This document shows, one piece after another, positions 19,891 to 30,925 of a DNA stretch of 64,000 nt (position 1 is the first letter of the stretch; every line of letters starts with the position of its first letter). The stretch spans positions 4,444,063 through 4,508,062 of the forward strand of contig CM041298.1 in assembly GCA_023052935.1 (NCBI GenBank). Direction: 5' to 3'. A program made the translations under genes and the position numbers. The notes under the pieces are model-generated. The model saw only the letters and a list, made by a program, of their open reading frames with translations, was not told the DNA's origin and ran no database searches. The stretch comes from Piezodorus guildinii (taxonomy: Eukaryota; Arthropoda; Insecta; Hemiptera; Pentatomidae).

Positions 19891-21540
19891 TGCCTTTTTT
19901 TATTAATATAATTTGTTTAGTTTTTTACAACTCTTTTCAGTAACAGGTAAAAAGAGTGCCTTAGCAATTCAATATATCAAAAATAACAATAACTCCCAAA
20001 ACCTTGAAAAAATTCGAGTTGGAAACGTCATTGTGGAGGTTAGTGATGATTTAACTCTCCTCACAGGTTTCACGTCATAGGAAACGTTGAGTGTTGCGAT
20101 CTCGGGACACTCCATTTGGAGCGAGAAGGAGAGCTTTAATATGGCAGTGGACTGTTACTTGGCGTGACCTTTCCCCCGAAGTAACGGGAACCCATAGAGC
20201 CTACCTTGTCATCCAGTTTCATAACCACCTAAAATATTTAATTTATAGCTTCTCTCTTTATAGTTGTACATGTGTAGGCTTTGTCTTGAGCGAAATATTT
20301 TAAAATGATAAGGGACCGGATTTCGACCACTCCATCTGTTGCTTTGGTTCAAATTTCAAGGATGTTTACTTTCACAACATATTTATAAAATAAACATTGT
20401 AAAGGAAATTATTCTGATCCTGAGAAATTTCAGATCCAAAAAAGTTCTGTGTGTATTTGCTAACTCAAGCTCCGCAACAAAAAGTCTTACGAAAATGAAA
20501 TGACATATTTAGGATTAATAGGGATCAAATGCTGAAACAGCTGTTTATCAAAATCAGCTGAGCGGAAGTGCCACTTTATACCATGTATTTTTCACCTTTT
20601 TAAGATATTTTAAAAAACAAACGATTTTTTTCGCTATTATTTTGTAAACATTTATCGGTAACAAACAACAAACAATTACCCCTTAAACATATAAAACTAC
20701 GCTTGATAAACTATTAAAGTATTTCATTCATTTAAAAATAAACTTAAACATTAAATTGGTTTTCATGAAATCAAACGACTCAAGCCATTAACTAGATAGT
20801 AAAATTGCAGGCTGGATATTACACTGAGCTGAAACTCTCCCACGGCGACTTCCTCCCTAAATATCGTCATTATATCTCGGTGGCAGTGGTTGAGAAGGTT
20901 ACCATTATATTTAGGAGGCATTGGTTGAGAAGGTTATCATTCCCATGCTTATCCAGTTAAATACCAATCGAATTGTGTCATTTATCTTAATCTTATATTA
21001 TTGTCCTTAACATGTATTCACTGTTATTGAATAAATTCTCTCAGAGACCAGTTCAATTTAGGTCAAAACGTCGGCACAAAACAAACTAAAGTTTAATTTA
21101 CATATTGTTTTGTCAAAAGCTATTTTAAATTGTAGTGAATATATAAATAAAGCAAGATCTCCTCTTCGATGTAATAACTTCATTACCCAAAGTTACATCT
21201 ATCCTTGAAGATTTTCCCCATCTTCGAAATAATCACATCTTGTACATAAACGTTGGGATTATAGTTTAGAATAAGCAATAATGTAACTTTGAGCAATAAA
21301 GTTTCCATGGAAGAAGATTTTGCGCCTTGTATATATTGACTAAAATAAGTTTCCGTGTTTGGTGTCTGGTTTATTCTATGGCATCACGTCCAAAAAGAAA
21401 TTTAAAAGAATACTTTTTTAAATTAGGATTTTTTTATTTTTTTTTTTTCAGCATCTCACCATTGAAATTTCAAAGAAAGTAAGTATTCTCTTTAACGTCC
21501 CAGCAAGAAAATATTGAGCCGCGTAAATAATCCGTTATTT
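19891..21540. other. Mostly unassigned sequence
   Basis: A short DR1 piece (about 20555-20615, minus; CCACTTTATACCATGTATTT) is visible. Two similar 40-base units around 20870 and 20905 share GGCA.TGGTTGAGAAGGTTA. The motif at 21040-21075 (GACCAGTTCAATTTAGGTC, then AAAACGTCGGC) resembles the small hairpin seen in Penelope-type elements. A 70-codon frame at 20091-20303 has no recognisable motif. Confidence 0.35.
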
Positions 21541-21545
21541 GAAAA

Positions 21546-22005
21546 AATAATAATAATAATAATAGGCTTACCGAACCCGAAGGTCCTACAACCTTCTAAA
21601 CTTCCCAGTGGCCACATCTCTCTTAGGACCAAATATTTTACGCAGTACCTTATTTTTGAAAATCTTAAGCCGTTGTTCATCATTCAAAGTAAGCGGCCAC
21701 GTTTCATATCCTAAAGAACCGTCTGAAGAATAATAGTTTTATAAATTCTAACCTTTAAGTTTTTAGACAGAAGCCGTGAGCTAAGTAATTTAGCAAATTA
21801 AATAAATATAGAGTTTCATTTTTTCTTGTTATCATTGAACCTAAATACTTGAATTTCTCTACGTGTTCAAAATTATGCCCTGATATATTAATATCATCAA
21901 GATCGCCACCATTTCTGCTACTAATCATATATTTCGTCTTATCGGTATTTAATTCGGGACCTATTTGTTTACTGGTTTTTATTAAATGTATATTTGAAAA
22001 ACTGC
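21546..22005 (-). mobile_element. LINE-B 3' fragment with internal deletion
   Basis: The tail (TAATAATAATAATAGGCTTA) is at 21549-21570. The body jumps from GAACCCGAAGG directly to CTTCTAAACTTCCCAGTGG, deleting most of the C-terminal coding region. It then runs to RT sequence with ELNTDKTKYMISSRNGGDL and VEKFKYLGSMITRKN (minus frame 21755-22012). Confidence 0.75.
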
Positions 22006-22450
22006 CGTTCAAAAATTGAGTTTTTCAAATTTTAGACCAATGAGTTTGAGCTTGAAAAAACAACCAAGAAATGCAGTGAGCTGGATGATATTGGTTTGTA
22101 GGATTATTAAAAATTAACAGTTTCGTAGGACAGAATTTGCTCAACTAAATACTTTTTATTTGGCTAAAACTTTAGGCGTAGGGCAAGTCAGTATTGAATT
22201 TTTTTTTAAATAATAAAATTACTACATACTAGGAGTATATATTTATTGTTAAATTAAACATTAGAGCCATTATGTTCTAAAATCACATATTTGTAATGAA
22301 TATATTTTGTTTGTTTTTTAACAGTTGTGCATTGTTATCCAAAAAGTTAACTTTTTTCTTGAGTGATATTGCCATCAATCCTAATTAAGACATTAATACG
22401 TATAATACATGTTTCGTTATTTAATGGGTGTATCGTTATAGATAAATGTT
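22006..22450. other. Unassigned AT-rich sequence
   Basis: Nothing was recognised. Confidence 0.3.
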
Positions 22451-22454
22451 TGTG

Positions 22455-22840
22455 TAATTACCGACTTCCTTTATTAATGGGTTTTGGAGACTGGAGTTTT
22501 ACTGAAGTAAGAAGCCGTTTGTGAATAGACAAGTTGTTTGACTGTAGGAAGTTGCAAGTCTTGGAGCATTGATGATATTTTAGTGTAGCGGTGGAAATTA
22601 TTAATTATCCGCATTGACAAGTTTTGAATTCTCTCGAGTTTTTGGAAATTAGTCGAGCAGGATGAGCTCCAGGCTGGAGAGGCGTATGTGATTAACGGGC
22701 GGATGACTGATTTATATATTGTTAATTTGTTTTGAGGACTCAAACGGGATTTTCTATTAAAGTAAGGAAACATTTTATATATTATTTTTTTCGCTTTATT
22801 AATTTTTCTGTTGACATGGTCCTACCAAAAAGTTAACCTT
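22455..22840 (-). pseudogene. Jockey-clade LINE RT C-terminal fragment
   Basis: Minus frame 22474-22773 contains LSPQNKLTIYKSVIRPLITY, ASPAWSSSC and KLERIQNLSMRIINN, the thumb/C-terminal region of Jockey-type RTs. Upstream in the same direction the text reads DHVNRKINKAKKIIYKM after one stop. It is a different subfamily from the copy at 32958-33479, and has no catalytic core. Confidence 0.7.
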
Positions 22841-22952
22841 TTTCTTGAGTGATATCACAATCTGTCCTAATTAAGACATTAATAATAATTACAACATTCA
22901 TACAATATTTACAAAGCAATAAAAATATTAAAGGATTAAAAAATAAATAAAA

Positions 22953-23181
22953 ACCTTTGGCACTACAACCCATGAAGAATCTTGGGCTCAGTACATACAT
23001 GTTTTTCCCCATTTTTGGGTACCCTTTTTATAGAGGCTGGGTCTGCCCCAGGAGGGGCACACCATACCCCAGGATCGCCCCCTGGTCGAAGTAAAAGAAT
23101 AAATAATATTCCGGCACAACCGAGATTCGAACCCAGGACCCGGAGCACAGTAGACTAGCGCTCAATCCAATAGACCATCCC
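22953..23181 (-). mobile_element. SINE3 copy, interrupted in its head by SINE1
   Basis: Minus copy of SINE3 (CACTACAACCCATGAAGAAT to GAACCCAGGACCCGGAGC). The tRNA-like head is cut at 23181 by a SINE1 insertion and resumes at 23468-23492 (ATCCCGCTCTCCG). Compared with 16045-16349 it lacks the segment between CTCAGTACAT and TTTTTCCCC. Confidence 0.8.
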
Positions 23182-23467
23182 TGGGATCACTTGTAGCTGG
23201 GTGGCTAGCGTAACAGCCTCCTATGCAAAAGGTCACGGGTTCAAACCCGCAGGTGGTCCTAGGATTTTTTAATGGGAGTAAAAAATCCTTAGTTACGCCG
23301 TCCTTCGGATGGGACGTTAAAAGGTGGTCCCGAGCCTGTGCGTTGTCAGGTACTCGTTAAAGATCCCTATCCTAATAAAACCTGGATAGGCAAAATTTAG
23401 GACTCCCACTGTAGCATCGTCCGATTAGCCATAGTAGCATAAAGTGACGTTAAATAAACAAACAATA
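23182..23467 (+). mobile_element. SINE1, full-length reference copy with 15-bp target duplication
   Basis: Starts TGGGATCACTTGTAGCTGGG, with an A-box-like TAGCTGGGTGGCTAGCG and a B-box GGTCACGGGTTCAAACCC about 30 bases on. The body contains CCTAGGATTTTTTAATGGG, AAATCCTTAGTTACGCCGTC and GGATAGGCAAAATTTAGGAC. The tail is GACGTTAAATAAACAAAC. The pol III boxes mark it as tRNA-derived. CCAATAGACCATCCC flanks it at 23167-23181 and 23468-23482 exactly, so all 286 bases are the element. Confidence 0.9.
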
Positions 23468-23556
23468 CCAATAGACCATCCCGCTCTCCGAAAATAACTG
23501 CAAATGCTTCCAAGTCCGAAAAACGGTCCTTCAGGAAAATTGTCATTCCGAATAAG

Positions 23557-23672
23557 TTACTTGTTAAAGATCCTTATCGTAAATAAACCTGGATAGGCAA
23601 AATTTAGGACTCTCACTGTAGCATCATTCAATTAGCCATAGTAGCATAAAGTGACGTTAAATGAACAAACAA
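23557..23672 (+). mobile_element. SINE1 3' half
   Basis: From TTGTTAAAGATCCTTATCG to GACGTTAAATGAACAAACAA; 5' truncated, as expected from incomplete reverse transcription. Confidence 0.8.
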
Positions 23673-24477
23673 AGCTAATCAATGCCTTTTGAATTTCACT
23701 CTGTTTAAATCCTTTAATAAGGAATGAGGAAGGATATGACTGTAAAGTTTAGTGCCCTGTGATGTCCTGGAGGTTTCTTGTTCAGGAGATAAATCTTGAA
23801 GAAGTTGGGAGTATGGAGTAAGGAGTTGTGGACTGTAAGAAGTATGTGGATCTGATAGCGCTGGGAAGGGATAGGGAACCGATCACTATCTTATATCGAT
23901 ATCTTGACAAATAGATCGCAACTCCCTACTATCGATATCTCGAGATATTGCACAACATCGATTAATAATCGCGCTCCATCTTGCATACTCCTGAGAATTC
24001 CCGATACCCCTCTTATGGAAAGTTACCGCTGCTTCATTCGACATGTCACAACCTCCTAGTGTTTATGTGATAACCAAAGAAGCAAACTGAACTAACAAGG
24101 TGAGAATTCCAAACTTGATATTTTTTTTTTTTTTTTTAGAATTAACTAGAAATTAATACATTAGACTGTGCAATATTAGATGCCAAAGCTTCCCAGGAGT
24201 CGCGTAAGAAAATCGGAAAGTTTGCGCGCGAAAAACACGTTTCATTGAATATCTCTGGTTCTAGTGAAGGTAGAAAAATTTAGTTAGTGCCTAAATTATC
24301 CTATTTCATATCAAAATAATGAAAATACAAGTCGTAGTCGTAATTAAAAAATAATTGTTTTTGCCTAAAACAATTGCCCAACAAGAATACAAGTCAGTCG
24401 AACACAGGGACCATAAAACGTGTATTTCCGTTGAATATTCCAATTCTAAAATTTTTACTATCACAATAGTTCAAAAA
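23673..24477. other. Unassigned sequence
   Basis: Contains a cluster of TATCGATATCTTGA / TATCGATATCTCGA motifs at 23896-23948 and a 20-base T-run near 24121. No coding signal was recognised. Confidence 0.3.
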
Positions 24478-24677
24478 CAAAAAAATCTGGTCCCGAAACT
24501 CACGGCTTTCACTTACCTCCGTTATTTATAGCAATTTAAAAGAATTTTTAAACAAATCTAGAAACGAAATAAATTGTTAGAGAATTATTTATATTGGATT
24601 TTAATGGAAACATGTGTTTTATTAAATAATCTATTCTATTATTATTTACGGCAATCAGTTAGTTTTATCGGCATTTT
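24478..24677 (+). repeat. DR1 5' fragment
   Basis: AAAAAAATCTGGTCCCG followed by the DR1 start through ATCAGTTAGTTTTATCGGCA, then lost; joined to repeat DR2. Confidence 0.75.
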
Positions 24678-24689
24678 CAAGTTTTTTGG

Positions 24690-25228
24690 TTAAAAAATAC
24701 TGATAATTTTTTTCTTAGTTAGTTATTTAATTGAATCACTTTTAATCGGCCGCCATTTTAAAACTAACCAGCTGATATCAACGTCTAGATGTTAGGATCA
24801 TCGTTTTGTTTGTTTATTTATTTAACGTCACTTTATGCTACTATGGCTAATCGGACGATGCTACAGTGGGAGTCCTAAATTTAGCCTATCCAGGTTTTAT
24901 TAGGATAGGGATCTTTAACGAGTACCTGACATCGCACAGGCTCGGTACCACCTTTTAACGTCCCATCCGAAGGACGGCGTAACTAGGGATTTTTTACTCC
25001 CATTAAAAAATCCTAGGACCACACTGCGGGTTTGAACCCGTGACCTTCTGCATAGGAGGATCATCGTTGAATGGACTAGTATTTTTGTTCAAAACATTGG
25101 TCCAGTAGTTTCGGAGAAATACCGCGGACGGCGGAAATAAGGATTTTCTTTTTTTCTTATTCATTCATATCAAGACGCATAGAATGTCTTGAAACGGAAG
25201 CTCTCAAAATTTGAGTGGGGGTAGTTTT
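24690..25228. repeat. DR2 repeat carrying a SINE1 insertion
   Basis: Shares with 61640-62790 the blocks AAAACTAACCAGCTGATATC, AACGTCTAG.TGTTAGGATC, ATGGACTAGTATTTTTGT, TTGGTCCAGTAGTTTCGG, CCGCGGACGGCG, and a downstream TTGAAACG..AGCTCTCAAA. It is split at 24806-25056 by SINE1. The second copy lacks the SINE, proving the insertion point. Confidence 0.75.
24806..25056 (-). mobile_element. SINE1, 5'-truncated, with 12-bp target duplication
   Basis: Minus copy from TGTTTGTTTATTTATTTAAC to CTTCTGCATAGGAGG. AGGATCATCGTT flanks it at 24794-24805 and 25057-25068. The tRNA-like A-box is missing while the tail is complete, the pattern of incomplete target-primed reverse transcription. Confidence 0.85.
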
Positions 25229-25230
25229 TT

Positions 25231-26120
25231 TTTACTTTCACTTACTATATATAGTGAAGGGAAAGTATTGCGATCTTGAAAATTTTCGAATTCCAGTTTT
25301 CAACGGAATACACGTTTTAGGGTCCCCTGAGTCCAAATAACCAAGCCCCGCAAAAAGATCTGTGTGTGTGGTAACTCCCGGGCGGAAACGGTAAGTCCTA
25401 TGAAAATTCCATATTTAAGACAAATATACGGCCTTGACAATACAAAATTTTTTTCATTAAAATCGGCTTACCAGAAGAGCTACTTTATACCTTGCATTTT
25501 GCACCTTTTTTCGATTTTCTCGAAAACGGTTCCGACGATTTCAATTAAACTCGCTATATCGATGTAAAATTTAATGGGCTTTAATATAATGTAGGTTTTA
25601 TTTTTATTAAAATAGTGTGACAGGGCTTAAATGCCGATATTTTAATTTTTCTTTCTCTAAAGTACCTTTATTTTTGTAGATACAATAATAATAACTATAT
25701 TATCTTGTTAACGCTGATGAAAAACAGGTAAATATATAAATTGAATGAATTCGATATCCAACTAAAGGAGATAACTGAAAAAATATATTTTGTATTCAAT
25801 TTTTTGTTTTTGAACATAAGAGCAATAATATACATTATGATATACCGTTGGAAAGCTAAAGATTTTAGAAAAAAAATTATCTTATACTGAAGCTTTTAAA
25901 AGTTAGTAGAGAGTGATGAAAAGCCGATAAAACTAAGTAATTTATTTAGACAATAATACAATCGATTTTTTAATAAAACTCATGTTTCTATAGAAATTCA
26001 ATTTAATTACTTATTTAATAGTTTGACGTATTTTTATTTCTAACCGTATTTGAGAATTCTTTCATTGATTTTAAAAATGGTGGTGAAAGTCGTGTGTTGC
26101 CCGCACCAGATTTTTTTTTT
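25231..26120 (-). repeat. DR1 repeat, complete copy
   Basis: About 890 bases from the short hairpin (TTACTATATATAGTGAAGG) to CCCGCACCAGATTTTTTTTT. It has a short GTGTGTGTG tract and all landmark blocks, with few differences from the other complete copies. Confidence 0.85.
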
Positions 26121-26703
26121 GTTTGTCGATTACCAAAATTCATTATGAGTTTAATATACGTTAAGTAAAGTACTTGTTAATGCTACTGTGTTCCTCCCAC
26201 ATTGACTTTTGGATATCTCTTTACAGAGTTGTATACAGGTAACCTTCCACCTTGCTCTAGGGAATATAACAAGACCTGAAGCCGTTCCGGTCGAGCACGC
26301 GAAAAAGGTTGGCCACTTCCCCAAGGTTTCTTCCTTCGCTTGTCAGCGCATCTTCAAACTTAATTGTTAGCGGCGTTTTAATCTAGACAGGCATCTCATT
26401 GCCATATCTACTTCAGTACTCGCTATGATTCCAGTCAGTCGGGCATTAATCACACCGAGGTACCTACTGATAAAACACAAAACCTTGAGATATCGTACAA
26501 ATCGCATCTAATTTATAATTACACTTAAAAAGAACAAATACTTCATTTTTTTTTAAATTAGTGCTGCCCAACTATATTGGGTTGCTTACAGGGTCAAAAT
26601 CAGGTGGAAAATTCCGAATTATTTTTTATCATAAAAAATAATTAGCAGCTATTAAATTGATAATCAACTGAAATGATCACTAAACTTCTGTTTAAACAAT
26701 ATG
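26121..26703. other. Unassigned sequence
   Basis: Moderately GC-richer patch at about 26260-26400; no open frame or repeat was recognised. Confidence 0.3.
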
Positions 26704-27357
26704 TATTGGGTTGTTTCCCATGAAATGTCCGTTTTTATAGTTTCTGAAATACATAAAGGATTTTGCAGGTCTCTGTTGTTTTCTTCCGAATGTTTACATA
26801 TTTAAAGTAAACAGTTACTAATCCTCTACCTTTGTACGTGCATACAGTAGAAGGAAACCCCCTACCAAACAGTTAAAGGACTCTCAGCCCAACTAAATGC
26901 AAGTGCATCTACCGTTTCCAAACATTTAAAGTGTATTGGGAAAGTAAAATAGCTCGATACATGGGTCCCTTATGATGTCACTGAGCGGCAGCAAGACCCC
27001 ATGTTTCAAAACATACCGTGCAAAAATTGAAAGAACTGAGCTACGAAGTTCTACCACAACCACCATATTCTCCGGACTTGTCTCCAACAGATTACCACCT
27101 GTTCAGGAATTTAGACAACTTCGTCAAAGGAAAACTTTGTGAAAATGATGATCAAGTGAAAAGTCCGTTTTCAGATTTTGTTTCACTTCAAAGCTCAGAG
27201 TTTTTCAGTTCGGGGATAAAAAAGTTGGTGTCACGTTGGGAAAAATATGTAGAAAAAAAAGGTAAATACTTCGAATAAAATTATCTTGTTTTCATATCGT
27301 ATTTTTAATAAAAATCTTTACCTTGAAAACGGACATTTCAGGTGACACAACCTAATA
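26704..27357 (+). mobile_element. Mariner deletion derivative with both ends
   Basis: TA dinucleotides flank inverted ends: left TTGGGTTGTTTCCCATGAAA, right (inverse) TTAGGTTGTGTCACCTGAAA. Total is about 650 bp against roughly 1.3 kb for intact mariners. Two internal deletions remove the N-terminal region (after CTCTACCTTTGTA at about 26840) and the catalytic core (after GAGCGGCA at 26992). The remaining frame 27018-27278 contains PYSPDLSPTDYHLFRNLDNF, with the third catalytic acidic residue, and VSRWEKYVEKKGKYFE at the C-terminus. It is non-autonomous. Confidence 0.85.
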
Positions 27358-27394
27358 TAAATAACATTTTAGGGTTACAAGCTCTTATTTATAA

Positions 27395-27588
27395 AATTTC
27401 AGTTATATAAAACTTTCGTTTTTGAACTTAACTGACTACATGAACAGACTTTTCTGCAGGTCTTGGTCAATTAGACTCAGGAGACCTTAAAACGTTTATT
27501 TTCAGTGAAAACTGGAATTTGAAGATTTTCACGATCGCAATACGTTTTCTCACCATATATTCCAGATATAGGTAAGTGAAAGTAAAAA
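27395..27588 (+). repeat. DR1 3' fragment (long-hairpin variant)
   Basis: From CTGCAGGTCTTGGTCAATTA to ATATAGGTAAGTGAAAGTAA; includes CACGATCGCAATACG and the long hairpin. Confidence 0.75.
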
Positions 27589-27679
27589 TCAATAAATAAA
27601 GATATAAAACAATGAGATTGTGAAGAAGAACATCTTCAATACGATTGGCGTTAATATCATGTAGATTATATTAATAATA

Positions 27680-28145
27680 ACAATAACAATTTACCGAACC
27701 TGAAGGTTGGATGTCGATACTACCAAATACTGCCTGCACAGATCACCGTTAATAATCACCGAGATCAGGCATAACGCGATCCTCCCATCGACGCTTCGGC
27801 ATACCATTCGGAAGCCTACCAGTCGATTCAGCGTATTCCAACATTTTCTATATTCGTTCTTTATCACAATTTTACTAGCTATCAACTCAATCATATTAAC
27901 AGGGTACAAGATCCGCACTTCCGCGTTGTGGCCTCATCATCTCTCTTAAGACCAAATATTTTACATAGTTCCTTATTTTCGAAAACCTTCAGACGTTGTT
28001 CATCCTTCGAAGTAAGCGGCCACGTTTCAAATCCGTAAAGAACCGTCAGAAGAAGAATATTCCTATCTTTTGAGTTTTTAGACAGAAGCCGCGAGCTAAG
28101 TAATTTCGCAACGGAATAATAACACGCATTTCCCGCCTTTAACAA
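27680..28145 (-). mobile_element. LINE-B 3' fragment
   Basis: The tail remnant AATAATAACAATAACAATTT is followed by the inverse of the C-terminal coding block. The minus frame 27891-28271 gives NACYYSVAKLLSSRLLSKN, then FETWPLTSKDEQRLKVFENK with frameshifts. It joins a DR1 end at about 28146. Confidence 0.7.
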
Positions 28146-28190
28146 CGTATGTAGGCGAAAGTCGTGTGTTGCCCGCACCAGATTTTTTTT
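28146..28190 (-). repeat. DR1 terminal fragment
   Basis: GGCGAAAGTCGTGTGTTGCC then CGCACCAGATTTTTTT, the TCTGGTGCGGGC end in minus orientation. Confidence 0.7.
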
Positions 28191-28654
28191 ATACTTTTTT
28201 CTCCACTGCATAAAACATTTCATGGTACTGCTTTTAAGATGTATATGATCATATCTATTTCGACTCTGCATTTCAAGGTAAGGAACACGGGATCAGATCC
28301 TCCGGAATTTTAAGTTATTATCTATTCCTAAGGCGATAACAGCTGAAGGTAACATGGTCCTAATTAGCTCGGAACTACCCGGAGGCTGATCGATGGATTT
28401 CAATATAGTCGGGGAAGTGAAAAGGAAAAAGAGCTGGACGGGGGAGATTGCGATAATGAACGATATAATCCTGTACTTTGCATATTGGAGTGTTAGGTGT
28501 TGTGTTGGCTGAGCGGTGATACCATCTTCTTCTGCCTCGGGGTTAGTATCTTAGTTCTTCTTTATGCCGCTAGCTGCTTACTAGGAGTGTAGAGAGTAGA
28601 GGGTAGCCTGGAACAGGAACAATATGGGTACAGGGATCTGTACCTTAATCTTCC
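28191..28654. other. Unassigned sequence
   Basis: No gene or repeat family was recognised. Confidence 0.3.
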
Positions 28655-28836
28655 TATAAACTATTTGCTAGCCTACTATCACTATATAGATACTAGATGA
28701 TAGTAAGCTGTGTACTATCACCATATAGAAAGTAGAATACAGTCGCGAATAAAGGAAGCAGTGTTGCAAAAGTACACAAGGCATTGCAAAATAGTTTAAT
28801 CTCACTATAAACTATTTGTCAGCCTACTATCACTAT
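28655..28836. repeat. Direct repeat of about 34 bases flanking a 115-base spacer
   Basis: CTATAAACTATTTG.. then AGCCTACTATCACTATAT occurs at 28655-28688 and again at 28803-28836. The second unit ends exactly where the SINE1 fragment at 28837 begins. Confidence 0.6.
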
Positions 28837-29057
28837 ATGCAAAAGGTCTCTGGTTCAAACCCGCAGGATTTTTTAATAGGAGTAAAGTTATGCCGTCCTT
28901 CAGAGGGGACGTTAAAATGTGGTCCCGAGCCTGTTAGATGTCAGGTACTCGTTAAAGATTCCTATTTCAATTGAACCTGGATAGGCAAAATTTAGGACTC
29001 CCATTTTAGCATCGTCCGATTAGCCACAGCAGCATCAAGGGACGTTAATAAAGTGTG
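28837..29057 (+). mobile_element. SINE1, 5'-truncated
   Basis: From GCAAAAGGTCTCTGGTTCAA (B-box region) to AGGGACGTTAATAAAGTG. It lost the A-box and about 25 bases of the body (between AATAGGAGTAAA and GTTATGCCG). Confidence 0.8.
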
Positions 29058-29262
29058 AAGTTGGCTCAAATTGGTGCATAGACTCCAATAATTCATACTT
29101 CTTCTTGAGGTAGGATTTTAATATTGAGAGTTGAAAAAAACATTTTTCGTAAGATAGGATCGTTGGGTAAAAAAACTAGCGGCCGAATTTTCGTGCAGTA
29201 AAAAGCCGAAAAACTCGAAACGTGCAAAATCTTGGAGTAAACGTCCAAAAAAAACATTAAGA

Positions 29263-30014
29263 TTTTTACATTCACTTACCTATATATGAAGTATATAGTA
29301 AGGGAAAGTATTGCGATCGTTAAAATTTTAGAATTTGGGTTTTCTCCCGAAATACACGTATTTAGTCCCTTGAGTCCAAATGGTCAAGACCCGCAAAAAG
29401 CATTGTGTGTCTGTGTGTGCCCAGATATCACAGCAACTTTTTCAAAAAATCTGCTTACTAGAAGAGCCATTTTATACCATTTTGCACCTTTCTAAAATTG
29501 TCTCTGAAACTGCTACAAGGATTTTAACTCGCTAAACCGTTGTAAACTTTAATGGGCTTTAATATCATCTTGGTTTCATTCTGATTGAAATAGTCTGACA
29601 GGAGTTAAATACTTTTTTTATTTTTTTTCTTACTATAAAGTACTTTAAATTTGGTTTATTGGAAAAAAACAAAAAAACATATCAACTAAAGAAGAAAATG
29701 ACAAAAATATTTTGTTGTTTTGTTTTTTCCGAACATAAGGAACAATAATATAGACGCCAAAATTTGAGAAAAAATGTTATCTTACGTTCAAAGTTGTAAA
29801 AGTTAATGGAGAGTGACGTTTAGGACATAACTTGAGTGGTTATTTTACTTAACAATTTTATATTGTTATATAATGTATTGTGAAATATATGTTTCAAAAG
29901 AAACTGCTTATAACTTTTTTAAACGTTTATGGAACTCTATCTTTATTTTAATAGTTCTTTAATTGATTTTATCAACTGAGCTAGGTGAAAGTAGTGTGTC
30001 GCGCGCACCAGAGT
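29263..30014 (-). repeat. DR1 repeat, diverged copy (long-hairpin variant)
   Basis: Runs from CACTTACCTATATATGAAGT (long hairpin) to GCGCGCACCAGAG. It is shorter (about 750 bases) and more diverged than other copies; the CCCGGGCGGAAACGG block is missing. Confidence 0.75.
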
Positions 30015-30092
30015 TTATTTTAATTAATTTTATTATTTATTGTATATCCATCGACAAAAAAATGTAATTAATTCTGTTTCTTGTTGTTGCAG

Positions 30093-30168
30093 ATGGAGTA
30101 GTTAAAGGAAGAAAAGGCACCAATGGAGTTGTCCATCGAGGAGACGACAAACTATCAACCATTTCTAG
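30093..30168 (+). CDS. Candidate internal exon of a host gene
   Basis: This is the only piece of the window that looks like host coding sequence. It is preceded by a strong 3' splice site (TTCTGTTTCTTGTTGTTGCAG at 30072-30092) and followed by AG|GTAATT. The 76 bases are more GC-rich than the surroundings. One frame stays open: with phase 1 at the start, it reads GVVKGRKGTNGVVHRGDDKL and STIS, ending in phase 2. The other two frames have stops. It lies in about 165 bases free of any repeat seen elsewhere here, between a DR1 copy and a LINE tail. I do not recognise the protein. It could also be a chance combination. Confidence 0.35.
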
Positions 30169-30184
30169 GTAATTTATTTTCAGA

Positions 30185-30925
30185 ACTTTTTTTTAAACAT
30201 AATTTATTGAAATTTACAACTGTACTATACAAATACAACAAGTAAATATGATATAAGAAAAATGACATGAAAAAGACTTGTAAAAGAACTACCCAATGGT
30301 AGCAGTCCTGTAACTATTTTAAACTAGGTCTCGGGGCCATCTCCTTTTCAGACGCCTCGGAGCATTGTCGGGAATTGAAGAGTAAGAAAGTGTTGAAACT
30401 AGAGGATTAGGGTGGGAATGGAGTTTGTCATGGAAGGAATGGTATGTAGATTGGGCCAAATGAGCAACATACGGAATATAAAGGTCTCTGCGGATCAGTT
30501 TATTAGTTACAAAATAAGGAGTATTGAGGATTTTACGAAGGATTTTGGATTGTCGGGATTGGATACGGGAATAATTTGATGGTTTAGTAGAGCTTCAAAG
30601 CTCTACTCCTTAAGTTCAAATAGGCCGTATGATAGTCATGTAGATGAGTGGATGATTAGAACGTTTTTCTAGTAAGTGTTGAAGAAGTCGAAAACGTGGT
30701 GCAGTTTCTTGTCGTTTCAGTCTTGTGTGAGGGTTTCAAGAAAGGCGTTTGTCAAGGTGTAGTCCTAGATATCGGATCTGTTCAACCGGGACAAGAGGAG
30801 TATTATTGAAGGAGACAGTAGGGCAGGATGTCATAGGTTTACGACGAAGGGTAAAGGTAATATGGTTGGATTTGTTGGCATTTATTCTAATTCTCCAGTT
30901 CTGACACCATACTTCAAGGTCTTCT
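30185..30925 (-). pseudogene. Jockey-like LINE 3' part (interrupted upstream)
   Basis: The poly(A) side is at 30189-30195 (T-run). Going up the minus strand are the 3' untranslated end and RRLKRRW-type C-terminus (CTTTTCAGACGCCTCGG), then MTSCPTVSFNNTPLVPVEQI, RYLGLHLDKRLS and EVWCQNWRIRINANKSNHIT near 30790-30925. It has a frameshift near 30600, and the upstream part is separated by the RNase H-bearing LINE and continues at 32630. Confidence 0.75.

Noticed and set aside
23182..23260. tRNA gene
   Set aside because: A- and B-boxes are present but no full cloverleaf; it is the head of a dispersed SINE with a target duplication.
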